DNA from: Luscinia megarhynchos
Taxonomy: Eukaryota; Chordata; Aves; Passeriformes; Turdidae
DNA: 64,000 nucleotides
Reading direction: 5' to 3'
Assembly (NCBI GenBank): GCA_034336665.1
Contig: CM067566.1
Span: forward strand, 16,412,330 to 16,476,329
This document shows, one piece after another, positions 50,961 through 63,156 of the stretch; the first letter of the stretch is position 1; every line of letters starts with the position of its first letter. A model generated the notes under the pieces. That model saw only the letters and a list, made by a program, of their open reading frames with translations, searched no databases and was not told the DNA's origin. The translations under genes were made by a program, and so were the position numbers.

Positions 50961-51275
50961 TATCAAACCTAAATATCCCCTGGCACAACTTTGGGACCAT
51001 TTTCTCTTGTTCTGTCACTTGTGCAGGAGAAGATACTGATCCCCACCTGTCCACAGCCTCCTTTGAGACAGTGGTAGAGAGCAAAAAGGTTTTCCCTGAA
51101 CCTCTTTTTCACCAGGCTGTACATCCCCAGCTCCCTCAGCTGCTCCTCATCAGTTTTGTGCTCCAGACCCTTCAGCACATCCTCTGCCCCTTGGACACAC
51201 CCCAGCTCCTCAGTGTGTTTCTTGGGGTGCAGGGCCCAGAGCTGGACACTGGGGTGAGGCTGCACCTCACCCCAT
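50961..51275 (-). mobile_element. Old CR1 LINE 3' fragment, antisense to SLIT2
   Basis: The + strand reads AACCTAAATATCCCCTGGCA, then TTTTCTCTTGTTCTGTCACT, CACCTGTCCACAGCCTCCTT, CAGCTCCCTCAGCTGCTCCT, TGTGCTCCAGACCCTTCAGC and GGGCCCAGAGCTGGACACTG. This is the reverse complement of the CR1 ORF2 tail in the expected order. On the minus strand the decayed peptide contains LKGLEHKTDEEQLRELGMYS and SDRTRENGPK, matching the CR1 C-terminal pattern. The terminal 3' repeat is missing, so the copy is cut at both ends. The open frames on both strands here are side effects of the repeat. Confidence 0.85.
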
Positions 51276-52894
51276 GGGAATGCATCCTTATGGGTAAAAG
51301 CCATTTTCCACTCTGCAGACTCTGAGCAGGGCTGTAGGTCAGTGATACCCTCACACATCACAGCTGTGCTGCTGTCTTGGGCCCTGTTAGGGAATGATTG
51401 TGCTATTAGGGATGCATGGTAAGCAGCAGGCAGTAAAATGTCACTCAGTGCCTTCCTTCAGCTTGGCCAATTGGAGACTGTATGGAGGATAAAGAATTGC
51501 CAGTTTTTTTCTTTGGGGCATAAGGGGTGTTCTTAAGAGCTTTAAGCTTTTCTACGAAAAGGATTATGCCAAAGCCAAATTTGAAGTAGTGTTTCAGTTC
51601 TCTCTGAAACTGTGGGTGGTCCTTTCCTCCTCAGGAGCTACAACATGTAATTTCCTTTCCTGTTTTGTTTTGGGATTTTTGTAGTCTAAACAAAAGAGAA
51701 TTATATATTAATTTAGTGGAACAGACTATTAGAGAATACTTTCCTTTTCAAAAATAATTTCTAAGACTCCAATAAAATACATGTGTGGTCCTAATACTCC
51801 TATTTTATTGCACAATTAGCATTTGCCCTGCTAGGCCACTCTAGAACAATAAAGAAGAAATGATGAATCTCCTTAAGCAGTTATTTTCAGTAGTATCAGA
51901 GAATACAAATTGATTTAAGTACACTTTTGAATACATTGTAGAGTGGAATTGATTTTGCAGCCCATGGGTTAACTTTTCTGCCAAGACTAAGACTGGAGGT
52001 TTTGGCTTAGTCAAAACCAAAACGTATTCCTGTTAAAAAGCAAGTGGCCTAGTACTTGTTCTCTGTGCTATTAAGATTCTGCAGAAATCATCAATTGCTA
52101 ATACTAAAAATTATAAATAAGCTGTGTATTATATTGCATGGGAGGGAAGAGCCAGGGTGTTTCTCAAACAAAAGAAAAAACATTAGCACTAATTATCAGA
52201 ATTTAAATTCTGGATGATTTACACTAAATGTTAAAGTTGAAGGTACTGATAAACTCTGGAGATTACCAGGCTACCAGTATTACTATTGTGTAGTGCATTA
52301 CCTTTTCTCTTCTGCTGTATATGTTCTATAATGATCTCTCATCTTTAATAAATAGATAAAAGTGGATTAAAAGATCTTCTGCTTAAATAACACAGATAAT
52401 AGTATGCCAAAATAATAAGAATATACATTCTGATGTTATAATAAGAAGTAAATTCTGATTCCGTAACAGATTTATAAATGAATGACATTTACAAAAGCAT
52501 TGACAATGAAAGAAGCATGAATGATATAACAAAAAGGGCTATCATTAAAAAATACGATGAAATTGGGCAGGGAAATTCAGTCTGAATATTCTTAGGAAAA
52601 AAAAAAAAGAGAAAAGAAAAAAAAAAGCATTCCTTACCACGGGAATTGCTGTGACTCTAACCATTCAGTGTTGCAGTGATGATTGCCCTGTGTTGTGAAA
52701 TGTGAAATATTCACTTGGGCAATGTAGCACACCATGGCCCAGGGAGTGATCCTGCTTTAGCGTGAGAATAGGTTATGTGCCTACTGTGTGCAGCATCTGA
52801 ATCCCTGGGGACTCAGCAGAGCAAATGGAAACTGGTGATGCAGAGAGAACCTGAAATTCTGTCATCTAAATCTTTCTCATCAGTTTTGTGCTCC
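51276..52894 (+). other. SLIT2: SLIT2 intron, unique sequence
   Basis: No exon or RNA gene was recognised. An A-rich run lies at about 52597-52627. Confidence 0.6.
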
Positions 52895-53040
52895 TCAGCA
52901 CGGTACTGATCCATGCTATGGCTGATATGTACTGCCTTGGTCTCCCATCTGTAAAAGGAGGTTAATAGTAGCTTTCTCATACATGAAATTTTAATCCTCC
53001 TATGGGAAGCAGCAGCAATAATGATTTACAGAACTAATGT
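52895..53040 (+). mobile_element. Possible MIR-like SINE remnant, sense orientation
   Basis: The core CCTTGGTCTCCCATCTGTAA, followed by AAGGAGGTTAATAGTAGCTT, resembles the MIR segment CTCAGTTTCCCCATCTGTAAAATGGG...ATAATAGTA. Flanking similarity is weak, so a chance match is possible. Boundaries are guesses. Confidence 0.4.
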
Positions 53041-56000
53041 TTGAAATGATAATTTGTAAGTTTTATCTTCATAAGAGGATATATATGTGCCTTAGAGACC
53101 TAGTACCTACTGGCTGGTATTATTGGACACCTTTTGTATCTTCAATATGAAGAGAAATAGCTGCAATGATTGTTTTACTAAAGAACAGAAGAAAAAAACA
53201 TTGATATTAATAGGAAGCTAGCTAGTTTATTTCACAGTCAAAGAATAGTGGTATAGTAGAGTTGTTGGTTGTTTGATTTTGTTTCTTTCTTTGTTTTACT
53301 TTCTCAGAACAAGAGTTTAGACTGAATTTTTAAGTGTAAGTATTTTTAAACAGTTCCTTGTTCCATCATAGTTGATCTGTAGATCTGCCAGAAAGCTGTG
53401 CCTACTAAAAGGACACGACAAGCCATTTGGGTATAAGATTATCTTCATGAATAAGTGATGCCATACTGTAACTTGTTATACAGTAACTGAATAAAGTTAA
53501 AGCCAAACATATGTCAGTATTCTAACAATTAACTGGCTAGGCCTTGCTTGCCTGATGGGAAAGGTACTTAGTTGTTTGCATATATTAATGTATTTGCTGA
53601 ACATGGGATATAAAAATGTGTTTTAATTAAAACATTTGTGTTTGTTTAGTAAGCTCATGTTACAATATGATATATTGCTGCCATGATGGAATTCCTAATA
53701 GGTTTCACTGGCTCTAGTTCACCTGATTTAATATAAAGGTTTTGATTCACCAGATACTAATTTAAAGGAACTGTCTCTCCAAGATGCTCCCCCTGCATTA
53801 ACACCACAATGTTCAGTAGCATCTGTATTCTTGATGACTTTGTACTTTGCTTTGATTTTCATTACATAGTTTCGAAAACATTTTTTGTACTTACATACTT
53901 CATCCTGATACAGTAAAACTTGCGGTTGTCAAAACATCCCTCTGTAGCATTCAGAAAAGGTCTTAGAGTAAATTCCTAGTCATGCTGGAACTTTGCGGTT
54001 TAGGAGTTATATAGTGAAAAATAAGTCTCATGAGCACAAAAAAACCCCATGTTTACCCAAAAAGCCTAATACAGAGTAGAAAAACATATTTATTCAAATG
54101 TTGAAAGTAGAAAACTGGAATTTTAGAAACGAAATCCAAGTCAGAGATCCATTTTAAACATGAAAAATCTACTTTGGCATTTAATTCTCTCCTCTTTGCA
54201 CTGGGAAGCCCATGGCTGTGGCAGCTTTTGCAAACAGAGGCAGCTGCCAGTGTTCATGATAATGGGAAATAACCTTTTGCCATACTTCTCTGGAGACATA
54301 TCAAGACACACTTGAAACTTGGGGCTGTGGCTCCCTTGTCTTATGCTGTCATGTCACAGCATGTTCACACCTTCCATATCTCAGACTTTACTACTGGTGT
54401 TTTCAGTGTCTCCCAGTGGGACAGAGTACTTTGTTTTCCCTAAGATCAAAGCCAGGGGAGTACATAATAGCTCTTGGTTCTTGCTCTGGAATAGCTTTGA
54501 GGTTTTAGATGATGTCCCTCATTAATGTGATTGTGACTAGAGAAATATCTCTGACTTTGCAAGACCTCACAAATATCTTCATGAAGTCCAGGATCCAGCT
54601 TGTAGCCTATACCACAGCATGTTTCACAGGCTTTTCCTGCAAGGAGCTTCTTAATGAATAGGTAGTACATGTTTTCTCCCTGCCACCTGTATTTTTAAGG
54701 TGTACTCCAAATACAGAAAGATTGTAGGAACACTGAACAGTACTGAAGAAAAAGCCAATCATAATAAAAACAGCTGAAATGGACAAGACCGTTTGCAATT
54801 CATAAATTATTGCTTGGTTACTTTTACTATTTTAGGATAAATGTCTTATTGATATTTAATGTTCCTAGAAAGGAGTTGTTACTTGTTCCATTAAAATAAT
54901 CTAATTGGCCGAGGTCATAATTTTAGGTACCTTTCAACTGAACTAACCTATTCTAAAATATGTTGGGTTTTTTTCACCACGTTTGTATTCCAAGTGAAAT
55001 TACCAATGTCCCAATTCATATATTTGATTTTCAGTCAAATAATTTAAATAATTATCATTCTTTTTATATCTTTTGAATGCCCAGTAGTCTCATTATCTGT
55101 GAGACTTTTCCACCTTATACAGGCATGGAGGATTTCATGCAAAGTATAGTTACCTAATGTTAAAATTACTGTTTCCCAGTAAGAGAAAAGTATGTAGCAA
55201 GGCTTATTTCATTTATGCCACTAATATGTAAATAATTATCAGGATGCCAGTCACGAAATAGCACTTTCTGAGATGTTTTTGTTAACTTGAATAAATAAAC
55301 TGGTAAACATTCAGTATTTAGTTGGGCTGAGCATTTCTGCCTTTTCCTTTAAAAGTCAGGACACATTATTCATTCCCAGTACTCAGTATTTTGCAAAGTA
55401 CAGAATGGCAGTATAGATTTATTATATCACTGGTCAGATACAGAGGGAGGTTAAACCATGGAGGAAAATAAAATTACAAGTAATTAAATTTACAAGCAGG
55501 TTTGCCATCTTCAAAAGATTTAGTGTTTCAGAATGAACAATGCTTTAGCCACACAACAAAACTGTAATACAGCCTTAGCAGTTTATGATATAGATATTTT
55601 ATGTGATATTTCAATTTATATAATTAAAAATTGAGCACTCCTTTTTAAAGGTATTTAGGATATTCAGCTGAGAACCATACATGGTAACTGCAATGCAGTA
55701 CTGTTTGCATTTTTTAGCAGCTGAAACATTCCATCAGGATCATTAATTTCAGGTTATCTGAGGGTTTTATCTTCAGATAAGAAAGCAATGCATAAGTCTG
55801 TATACAAGTCTTGAGTTTTGGGGTTTTTTTTTGAGAACAGGTTAGTATCTTCTATTGGTATGAATTTCAAATGTTCACAAGACTCTAAGCTGTGAGGTTT
55901 TTTTCCCTGCTACACCTCTATTTACTAAACAGTAAATATGATAAATATTACAGTACCATTTCCATCCCGTTCTTAGGAAGGATTCAGTAGTAACAAGGTT

Positions 56001-59000
56001 TTTGGAAAGGTCTTCCTGCTATTTCCACAAGCTTAGTACATTATCATTACCAACGTATTCTTGGAGAAAAAACATCTGCATGCACAAAATGAAGCTGTTG
56101 GGGAGGAAGGGTGGGACAGAGGTGTTTGGGATTTTTTTCGATTATGTTGTTTTTGTTATTGATTTTTTTCCTAGTTCATCGATTTGTGAAATGCAGAAAT
56201 CTACATTCTTTTAGGCATCATTTCAAATTAGACAAGTTAAGTTGCTTTGTCAGAATATCCAAATTAAATCTTTAATCTTTGGAAATCGGTTTAAAAGCTG
56301 AGGCATATGTGCTTATCAGAATCCATTGCATGTAAATTGCCTTTATCCAGTTGGTTTAAAAATAAATTCTATTTTACATAAGCATGGTAATTGCAGAATC
56401 TACTTCATAATTACGGGTCTTGGAGAATCCATAGTTGCTCTGTTTTTATTGATGAGTTTGAATACTTGGATAGATTATGTTAATTATAAGAAGTAATTAT
56501 TTAGATGCAGCATATTTAGTCTTCGATTAAAACGCAGACCTGACCTTCAAAGAGAGAAAAAAATAGTATGCAAGTTTTTCAAAGCATTGCTGTAGTTGGG
56601 CAAAAATTCAGAAATCTTTGTGCGTTCTCCACTCTCTATCTTCACTTAAAGTGGGATTCAGCTTTGTTTGCTATATGGATTTGGTCTTCTGTTTTTACAT
56701 TTGAGAGAATGGGGCCAGAATACTACAACTCAGAAGAATGTGTGACATACATACATCCTAAACTTATCTAAAACAATCCACTTTACCCAGGCTGGTTTGT
56801 GCATCCAGAGCAGCAGCAATGCTCATTTGTGCCTCCTCTAAAAACTCTCTGTCACTGCTGCCAGTCTAACTCACACAGGGTGGCTTTTGGTGCCAATCTG
56901 CTGATTATCCCCTGTACTACCTCTTAACTTGAGGAAATAAACCTCAGAGTTGTCCTTGAGAACATCTCACATTCAGAGAGACTGAAGTTACACCTGGCCC
57001 TGAGCACAGGTTGGTGATGCTGGAGCAAGGAGGAGCAGTGGATCACCAGGAGTGGAGGTGCTCTGACCACCACTGAATGACATGAATGAGGTCCACAAAG
57101 TTGCACTAAAGAATTTTCTTGAAAGGTCAATGTCTAAGGTACTCCCCTTCAGACTTAATAATTTGGAGTATATCTCTCTAGGAATTATAAAATAGAGTCA
57201 AGAAAAATTTAATTGAAAGAAGGCCTCTATGACAGCTAGAATCTGCATAAAGATGAATTTGTCAGAACATCTCGCTAGATCATTGTGCTCTATTTAAAGA
57301 AAGAAATTTTCAGATAGCCTTGGCTTTTTCACTCTAGCTGTATATTTTAATCAATTTTGCTGTTCCAGTGATATTTTGCATTTTAATGCTAAGGTCATTT
57401 TAATGTATGATCTTGGGCTGTAATATTAATGGAGAATAATTTGTTCCAGTGAAAATATCTTGGTCAGATTGCTGCTTTCTGATGTGAAGCAGGTTCATAC
57501 CTTCTTTTAAAAAAATACAAATCTCTTCTTATAAAAGTAGGATGTTGTATCTTGGCTTAAATATTATTGAAATGCTTAGATATTCTTTTATTTTTGGGGG
57601 ATCAATCGCTATCATAGAGCCTCTAGTCAAAGGCTGCCTATTTTTGAAATGGAAGATGACAATAGTTATAAGTGCAGCAATACAATGACCATCAGGCTAA
57701 AAAGGAGTTTTGCACCTTTCTTCACTACAGAATATTAGTTGCAAAGTCAAATCAATGTAATGTAATGGCGTGCAAAATTGGCTGGTTTTATCTAGAAAAT
57801 GGATTCTTTTGCCCCATTTCCCTTGAAAGTCACAATGCACCTTGTGCTTCTTGTGACCTTTTTTTTGAGCAGTCTAAGAATTGCGGTGGAACGGGTTCAA
57901 AGATCAATAAAAAAGACCACACACAGCTTCTGAGTTGGGAAATGTAGGTGTAATTTATGCAAGACGAAAAAGTTGAATGTTTGTTTAAGCCTCTAAAGGT
58001 TTTCATAAGGAAACCTTTTTACACTGAGCAGATGAAAACTTGAAGCAATGAATAAATAATTACTAATTTTTTTCCTGCTATAAGGAAAATCATATTTTTT
58101 ATTAGAAGTAGAATTTAGCAGGGTAGAAATGAACTTACGCTTTTGTTGCAGAAACAGGTCCAAGTTTCCCAAACCAGCTAATGCATTGCAAAAAAATTAC
58201 TTTTGGAAAACAACATTTGCCAATCTTACTTAGCTCTCCATGTTTAAATGTATGCTTTAAACAATGCCTTCTTCAACAAGGTTGGGAACCTTTGCAGTCA
58301 AGTAGTTTACATTTGAAATGAGCTAAAATTACCAGGGAACACTATACTTCAGTCTACTTGAGCTTGTGCTACATGGAAGTGGTGATGACTGTGCTGACCC
58401 AGCAGTAAATCTGGCATGCAATTAGTTAGTCTGCTGTCTTTTGCATTTGCATACACACAGACATACCTGTGCACACAGCCACCCTCAGTGGATTGTCTAT
58501 TGAGGCACAGTAGCTGTCACTTGTAAGCCCTTGCATTGTGCCAGAATTTCCCACAGAAACAAAGATTTTGACCCTTGGAATTTTCTATTAGATCTTAAAA
58601 ATAATTTACATTTGGCCTCAATATTGCTCATCTTTCACTTTTTAAATTATATAAAATGGTGAATGATGATTCTCTATCAAATGCCATGAAAAGCTTAATG
58701 CACCATTACCCATTATTTCCTGTCCTATATATTTATGAGTATGGCAGTGGCTTACATAGATACATACATATATCTGTGTTTTAAACTAATCATTGATCAT
58801 GATACAAATCACTACTGCTAGCTTACCCACTTCACACACAATTTTTATAAAGGTAAAATGTATTAGTCAATTAAACAGAAGTGTAAATATAGATATTTGC
58901 CTTTTATGCTTATAAGGGAATTTTTTCCAGGGAAGTAGGCTGTTAAATCATGTTACCGTAACAAATGCTGAAGGCTGCTTTTTCATTCATTGCCACTGAA

Positions 59001-60742
59001 TTTATTGTCAGAGCAGTGCAGTCATATCCCATTTCAAGATTACTTAGGTGGCTTGAAAATTAAATCACAGCTCACAAATTCTCTTTTTTCACACACGATT
59101 AATAATACTAAAATTGGGTCTAGTTTTAAGTATACTTTGCAAGATATTGCAGTGCAATTAGGTGCATGAACTATGAAAGATTTAGTAAATAGAAAGTGAT
59201 TTTCCATAAATTAACAATGAATTGGATAAAACAAAATTGCTGTCAATGTATGTGCAATTCTACACTGATATAAATTTTGTTAAACTTGGGCACCATGGGG
59301 TTTTATAAAGTCCTCAAATTATTTTTTGTGAGTTCATAAATCTGAAAGGGATCTTCAGGAGTGATTGCTCAGAACTGGAAATATGAGGTCATGCTAGATT
59401 GCATTTTAGAGAAAGAATATATCAAAAGCATGACTTTTTATGTCTAATCAACTAAATGATTCTTGCTTGTTTGCTTACTCTGAGCTAGATCTCTTATTTC
59501 TATGCATAGTTTTGCAATGTTTCTCTTAAAGTTCTCTCTGAAAAAGGTCCTCTAAAGATGTCGCTAAAGCTCAAGATAGAGAAACTTTACTTCTGTTAGG
59601 AGCTGGATTGCATTTGGTTTGCTTTTAGAGTGCAGTTCCTGGATTGGTTTTAGTGAAATGAAATCTAGTTAACCACAAGACAACTGCTCTGCAAATGCAC
59701 TTAAAATCCCTCTGTAGAGGCATCTATAGGCATCTGATTTGTTTCTACATTTTCATTCAGATGCTCAAGAAAGCTTCTTCATCTAATTGTGTTCCCTGTT
59801 TGTGTATAGATGGGTGCATCTTGGACGGCTTCCAAAAGCTCTGATTTCATAATTTTAATGCAGCTAGGTAGATAGGCCCCCTTGCAAGACTTCAAACATT
59901 CATGTACCATGTGTGACAGGTGTATTTGGTCCAGGATAGCAAGCTGTTGTCTGAGGTGAAATCTCCAAACTGCATGTGGTGTAGATACAGCAATAAAGAC
60001 TTTAATGTATTGGTCATCTTCTATTGCACTGCATCATTAAGAGTGCAAAGCATAAATGGAAAGTTCTGGATCCTAGTTTACTTTTGGTATTTTCTTTTTA
60101 TTTTCTCTGTCTCCTCTGCTACTATCTTCAGTTCTCCAGATTTTATTGCCAATATTGACCTGTGAAGAACAAAAATGTCTCTGGATTTCAGAAAAGTTAA
60201 AGAGCAGTTTATTCATATGGATAGCAAAAGAACACTAATTTTAAAAGCATTTTAATAGTATTTCTCTTATGTAAAAGATATTAATTTCAGATAGCCTGAT
60301 ACAGCTGATCCTACAGGGATACAGATACCTGCTGCAGAATGTATTTTAATTCCTTATTTCAAAATATATGGTGCTTGACACTGAAACAAAAAAGTCAAAA
60401 ACATATTGATCTCAGATATTACACAACTTCATTATTGTTTCTCAATATCTCACTATTTGTTCTTTTAGCTGGATTGCAGTCATCCTTATGTAAAGCTGAA
60501 CATACTATCAAATATGTATTTGGAATAGTTGAAAAGTAAAACCTGCTGGGTTTTTTTTTGGCATATATGTTGCCATTTTCTAAAGGAACTACTCGATGAC
60601 ACAGATAAACTGTTCTGACTATTATTGCTGCTTCTTCAATTAATGTAATGTAATAAATGTAATTAATGTAATAAAATAAGCCTCATTGGAAATATTGACT
60701 GAACCATAATGGCTGAATTTTTTTTGTTATACGCAAAACTAA

Positions 60743-60755
60743 ATATATATATATA
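60743..60755. repeat. (AT)n run in the branch-point region of the SLIT2 exon
   Basis: About six AT units lie 33-45 nt upstream of the exon, where branch points usually sit. Length variation here could change acceptor spacing. Confidence 0.8.
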
Positions 60756-60771
60756 GCATTTTTACATTTAA

Positions 60772-60788
60772 TTTTTTTTTTTTCTTAG
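60772..60788 (+). promoter_or_regulatory. SLIT2: 3' splice site of the SLIT2 LRR4 exon
   Basis: Twelve consecutive T residues followed by CTTAG form the polypyrimidine tract and acceptor. The open leucine-rich repeat frame starts immediately after the AG. Possible branch points lie in the A/T-rich sequence just upstream (TTTACAT, ATTTAAT at about 60761-60771), but none is a strong consensus. An (AT)n run at 60743-60755 sits only 33-45 nt upstream of the exon. Confidence 0.9.
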
Positions 60789-60860
60789 TGATCTTAGTGA
60801 AAATCAGATTCAAGCAATACCAAGGAAGGCATTCCGAGGAGCAGTAGACATAAAAAATCT
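60789..60860 (+). CDS. SLIT2: SLIT2 internal exon encoding one leucine-rich repeat (LRR4 of domain D1)
   Basis: Seen: a 72-nt exon between a T-rich acceptor ending CTTAG and a consensus GTAAGT donor. The first base completes a Leu codon begun in the previous exon, and the last two bases (CT) begin the next Leu, so both introns are phase 2. The frame reads [17 protein letters not shown], then AVDIKN, matching the LxLxxNxIxxIxxxAF leucine-rich repeat pattern. Known: in vertebrate Slits this is the fourth repeat of the N-terminal LRR domain, roughly residues 132-156. AVDIKN and QAIPRK fit SLIT2; as I recall the paralogues, SLIT1 has ATDLKN and SLIT3 has QGIPRK. SLIT2 is a secreted guidance protein that repels axons and acts in cell migration through Robo receptors, which bind mainly the second LRR domain. 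Skipping this exon would remove exactly one repeat and keep frame. No other SLIT2 exon was recognised in the window. Confidence 0.95.
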
Positions 60861-60866
60861 GTAAGT
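60861..60866 (+). promoter_or_regulatory. SLIT2: 5' splice site of the SLIT2 LRR4 exon
   Basis: The consensus donor GTAAGT directly follows the last exon bases AATCT. It fixes the exon at 72 nt, the usual length for one-repeat exons in Slit genes. Confidence 0.92.
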
Positions 60867-62875
60867 ATTTTCTTCCTTCCATATATTCTGATGGTAATGC
60901 TTTGTTTGTACAGTGCTCTTTTTTTGTAACAGATATCTTTTTTCTAATAACAGTCATAGCTACTTAAGGAATATCTTCATAAAACTGGTATCATTTACTT
61001 TGACCAAATACTTTAACATATCTTAAACGTCCTCAAATTGCCTTATGGAAATGTAAAACACTGAAACAGTGTCAAAGACAAGATGGCAGTATAACTATTA
61101 GTTTATAAAACCTGAGTTTAATATTTGAATGTCAGGCAATTTGAAACATTTTATGATTTTTGTGGAAAAAATCATTTTGCCTTGGTTTTAAAAGCTTGCC
61201 TTTTGTTTGCTTGCATGAAAGAAAGAAAAGTCATGCTATTATCTAGTTTTGCTAGCATATGTTTTTATACTTGTGTCACTGTTTTTATTGCTCAGTTTTC
61301 TTCTATTGTCTTTTCTGAAAGAGATACTTTCCTGGAGATAATGACTTTGAAGTTGGGGCAGTTTTTGAATTCTTACGGTTTCTAAATGTGATAATATGTG
61401 AGTTTCAAGACAAAGCAAAGCAGTGACTTTTTGGCTTTCAGTTCAGAGTGGTAAGTCAGTTTAGTGTATTGAACAAGCTGAACAACCTGAAGACTGTGAT
61501 GAAGTTCTGTAGTAGAAAACAATAGGTCATGTTCTCAAAAGCTATAACCCCTGCTGTAAGCTAAGGACTCATCACTTATAAACAATCAACAAAGACAGAG
61601 GACATACAATTGTGGGTTCCAGAAAGACTATGAAGCTTCCAGTGTGATGCAACTGTGAAAAAACATTATTGCCATCTTATGTGGCATCAATAAATATAGG
61701 GAAATACTAGATTATAGGAGGCTTTCATGTAATTCCTGCTGAAATAATTTTTATTAATTGAAGTTGCCAGTGCTAAAACAAAAGACAAACTTTCTAGTTG
61801 TGCTGCTTTGAAAACAGGAATGTTCTGTGATTGTGAAGGGATGGTTGTGATGTATCCACAGTAGGAGAGGATGGGATAGGAAATCCTTCACTTTTGTGTC
61901 TGCCTGTGATGGAATCCACTTCATTCTGCTGCCTGCAGCACTGCACACAAATTGGTGAGGAAAATGTATTTTGAAGATTTATCAGAATGCCCAAGAATTC
62001 GGCCTACTACAGTTCTTCCTGGCAGTGAAATTCTGTCAGTGGAAAAAATCATTATGTTGAACTCTGTTGTTTTCCAAAACATACAAGTGCTTGTGATTCT
62101 CAAAGTAGCTTTGCTACTTTGTTTAATTGACAGTTTATGAGTTTTTATTCAGAACTAGTCCCATCACCATGCATAGACAAAAAGAGGTTTGGGTACAAGA
62201 AGCCTGCAGTTTTCTGCATGATCTTTTGTATTTGAAGATTTAAACAGCCACAAAAAGGAATTTTGGTAGTAAAAATAGCAGCATCATTGAAAATATTCTG
62301 GTAGCAAAGCAGTTTAGAATATAGGTGTACTTATATATGGTAAGAAAACTCCAGTTAAAAACTGCATCAGGGTGCTAATCTTTATCTGAGATATTAGTTT
62401 TCTCTTAGTGTGCATTTTTAAGCTTAGGATCCTGAATTATGTCTGAAACTTACATAAAACAGTAGCTCTGCCCTTTAAAGTGTTTCTCTTTTCAGGAGAT
62501 AATTTAAAAAAAAAATCATAAACACCATAGCATTGCCAAAATGTCCGAAAAAAAAAAATTAAAAAAGCCATCAAACCCGTAATCTGAAAACTTCATGATC
62601 CCTCTAAAATAGCTCTGCAGAATGACTAGTGAGTTCATGGGGGGAGTTGAGAGGATTCTAGCACACCATTTCTGTTACTAAATCAGGCTGTTGTGCTTTT
62701 CCAGAATCTTTGGTGAGGAGAGACAAACCCCAGCCTTCCATCTAGTCTTGGACATTAATTAGAGAAGAAAGGTGTAGCAAGAATTTTACAAGTTGTATTT
62801 CATTATTCAAGAAAATCAAGGAGACAAGTAATAAGTGATATGTATAGAAGGTGTCACTATTCAAACAGGAATTGA
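60861..62875 (+). other. SLIT2: Next SLIT2 intron, unique sequence
   Basis: Starts with the GTAAGT donor. The following leucine-rich repeat exon (expected to begin QLDYNQISC) was not seen. An A-rich stretch lies at about 62500-62570. Open frames on both strands look like chance. Confidence 0.75.
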
Positions 62876-63156
62876 GCTCTCTGTCAGGAGGTTGTAGCCA
62901 GGTTTGTGTCAGTCTCTTTCACAAGTCACGAGTGGGAGGATAAGAGGAAATGCCCTAGAGTGGGACCAGGGGAAGTTTAGATGGCTGGGTAGCTGGGGGA
63001 AGAGATTGAGTCACCATAAACTGGAAGTATTCAAAAATGTATAGCTGTGGCACTAAGAGACATGATTGAACAGTGGACTTGGCAGTGTTTGGTTTACAGT
63101 TGAATTTCATAATCTTAGAGATCTTTTCCAACTTTAATGATTCTATGAGTCTGTGA
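62876..63156 (+). mobile_element. CR1 LINE 3' end, sense orientation, with internal deletion
   Basis: The order CAGGAGGTTGTAGCCAGGTT, GTCAGTCTCTTTCACAAGTC, AGGATAAGAGGAAATGCCCT, CAGGGGAAGTTTAGATGG, GATTGAGTCACCATAAACTG, GTGGCACTAAGAGACATGAT, GTGGACTTGGCAGTGTTTGG and AGATCTTTTCCAACTTTAAT matches the CR1 3' region. It ends in ATGATTCTATGAGTCTGTGA, the expected terminal repeat. About 60 nt that normally lie between the TTTAGATTGGATATT segment and GTTGAGTCACC are absent at about 62985-63005. It is 5' truncated and has no intact frame. Confidence 0.9.

Larger units (their letters stand above)
53041..60788 (+). other. SLIT2: SLIT2 intron, 3' part up to the LRR4 exon
   Basis: No further exon, RNA gene or clear repeat was recognised. 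The stretch 56780-57110 is less AT-rich and unidentified. An AG|GTTAGT site preceded by a T-run lies at 55840/55841. The intron ends at the T-rich acceptor before 60789. Confidence 0.65.

Noticed and set aside
50948..51361. 125- and 130-codon open frames on both strands
   Set aside because: Both fall in an old CR1; the minus-strand one shows CR1 ORF2 tail words and the plus-strand one is its shadow.
59333..59375. ATCTGAAAGGGATCTTCAGG resembling a CR1 3' end
   Set aside because: The similarity is short and isolated; it may be a very old relic but cannot be supported by eye.
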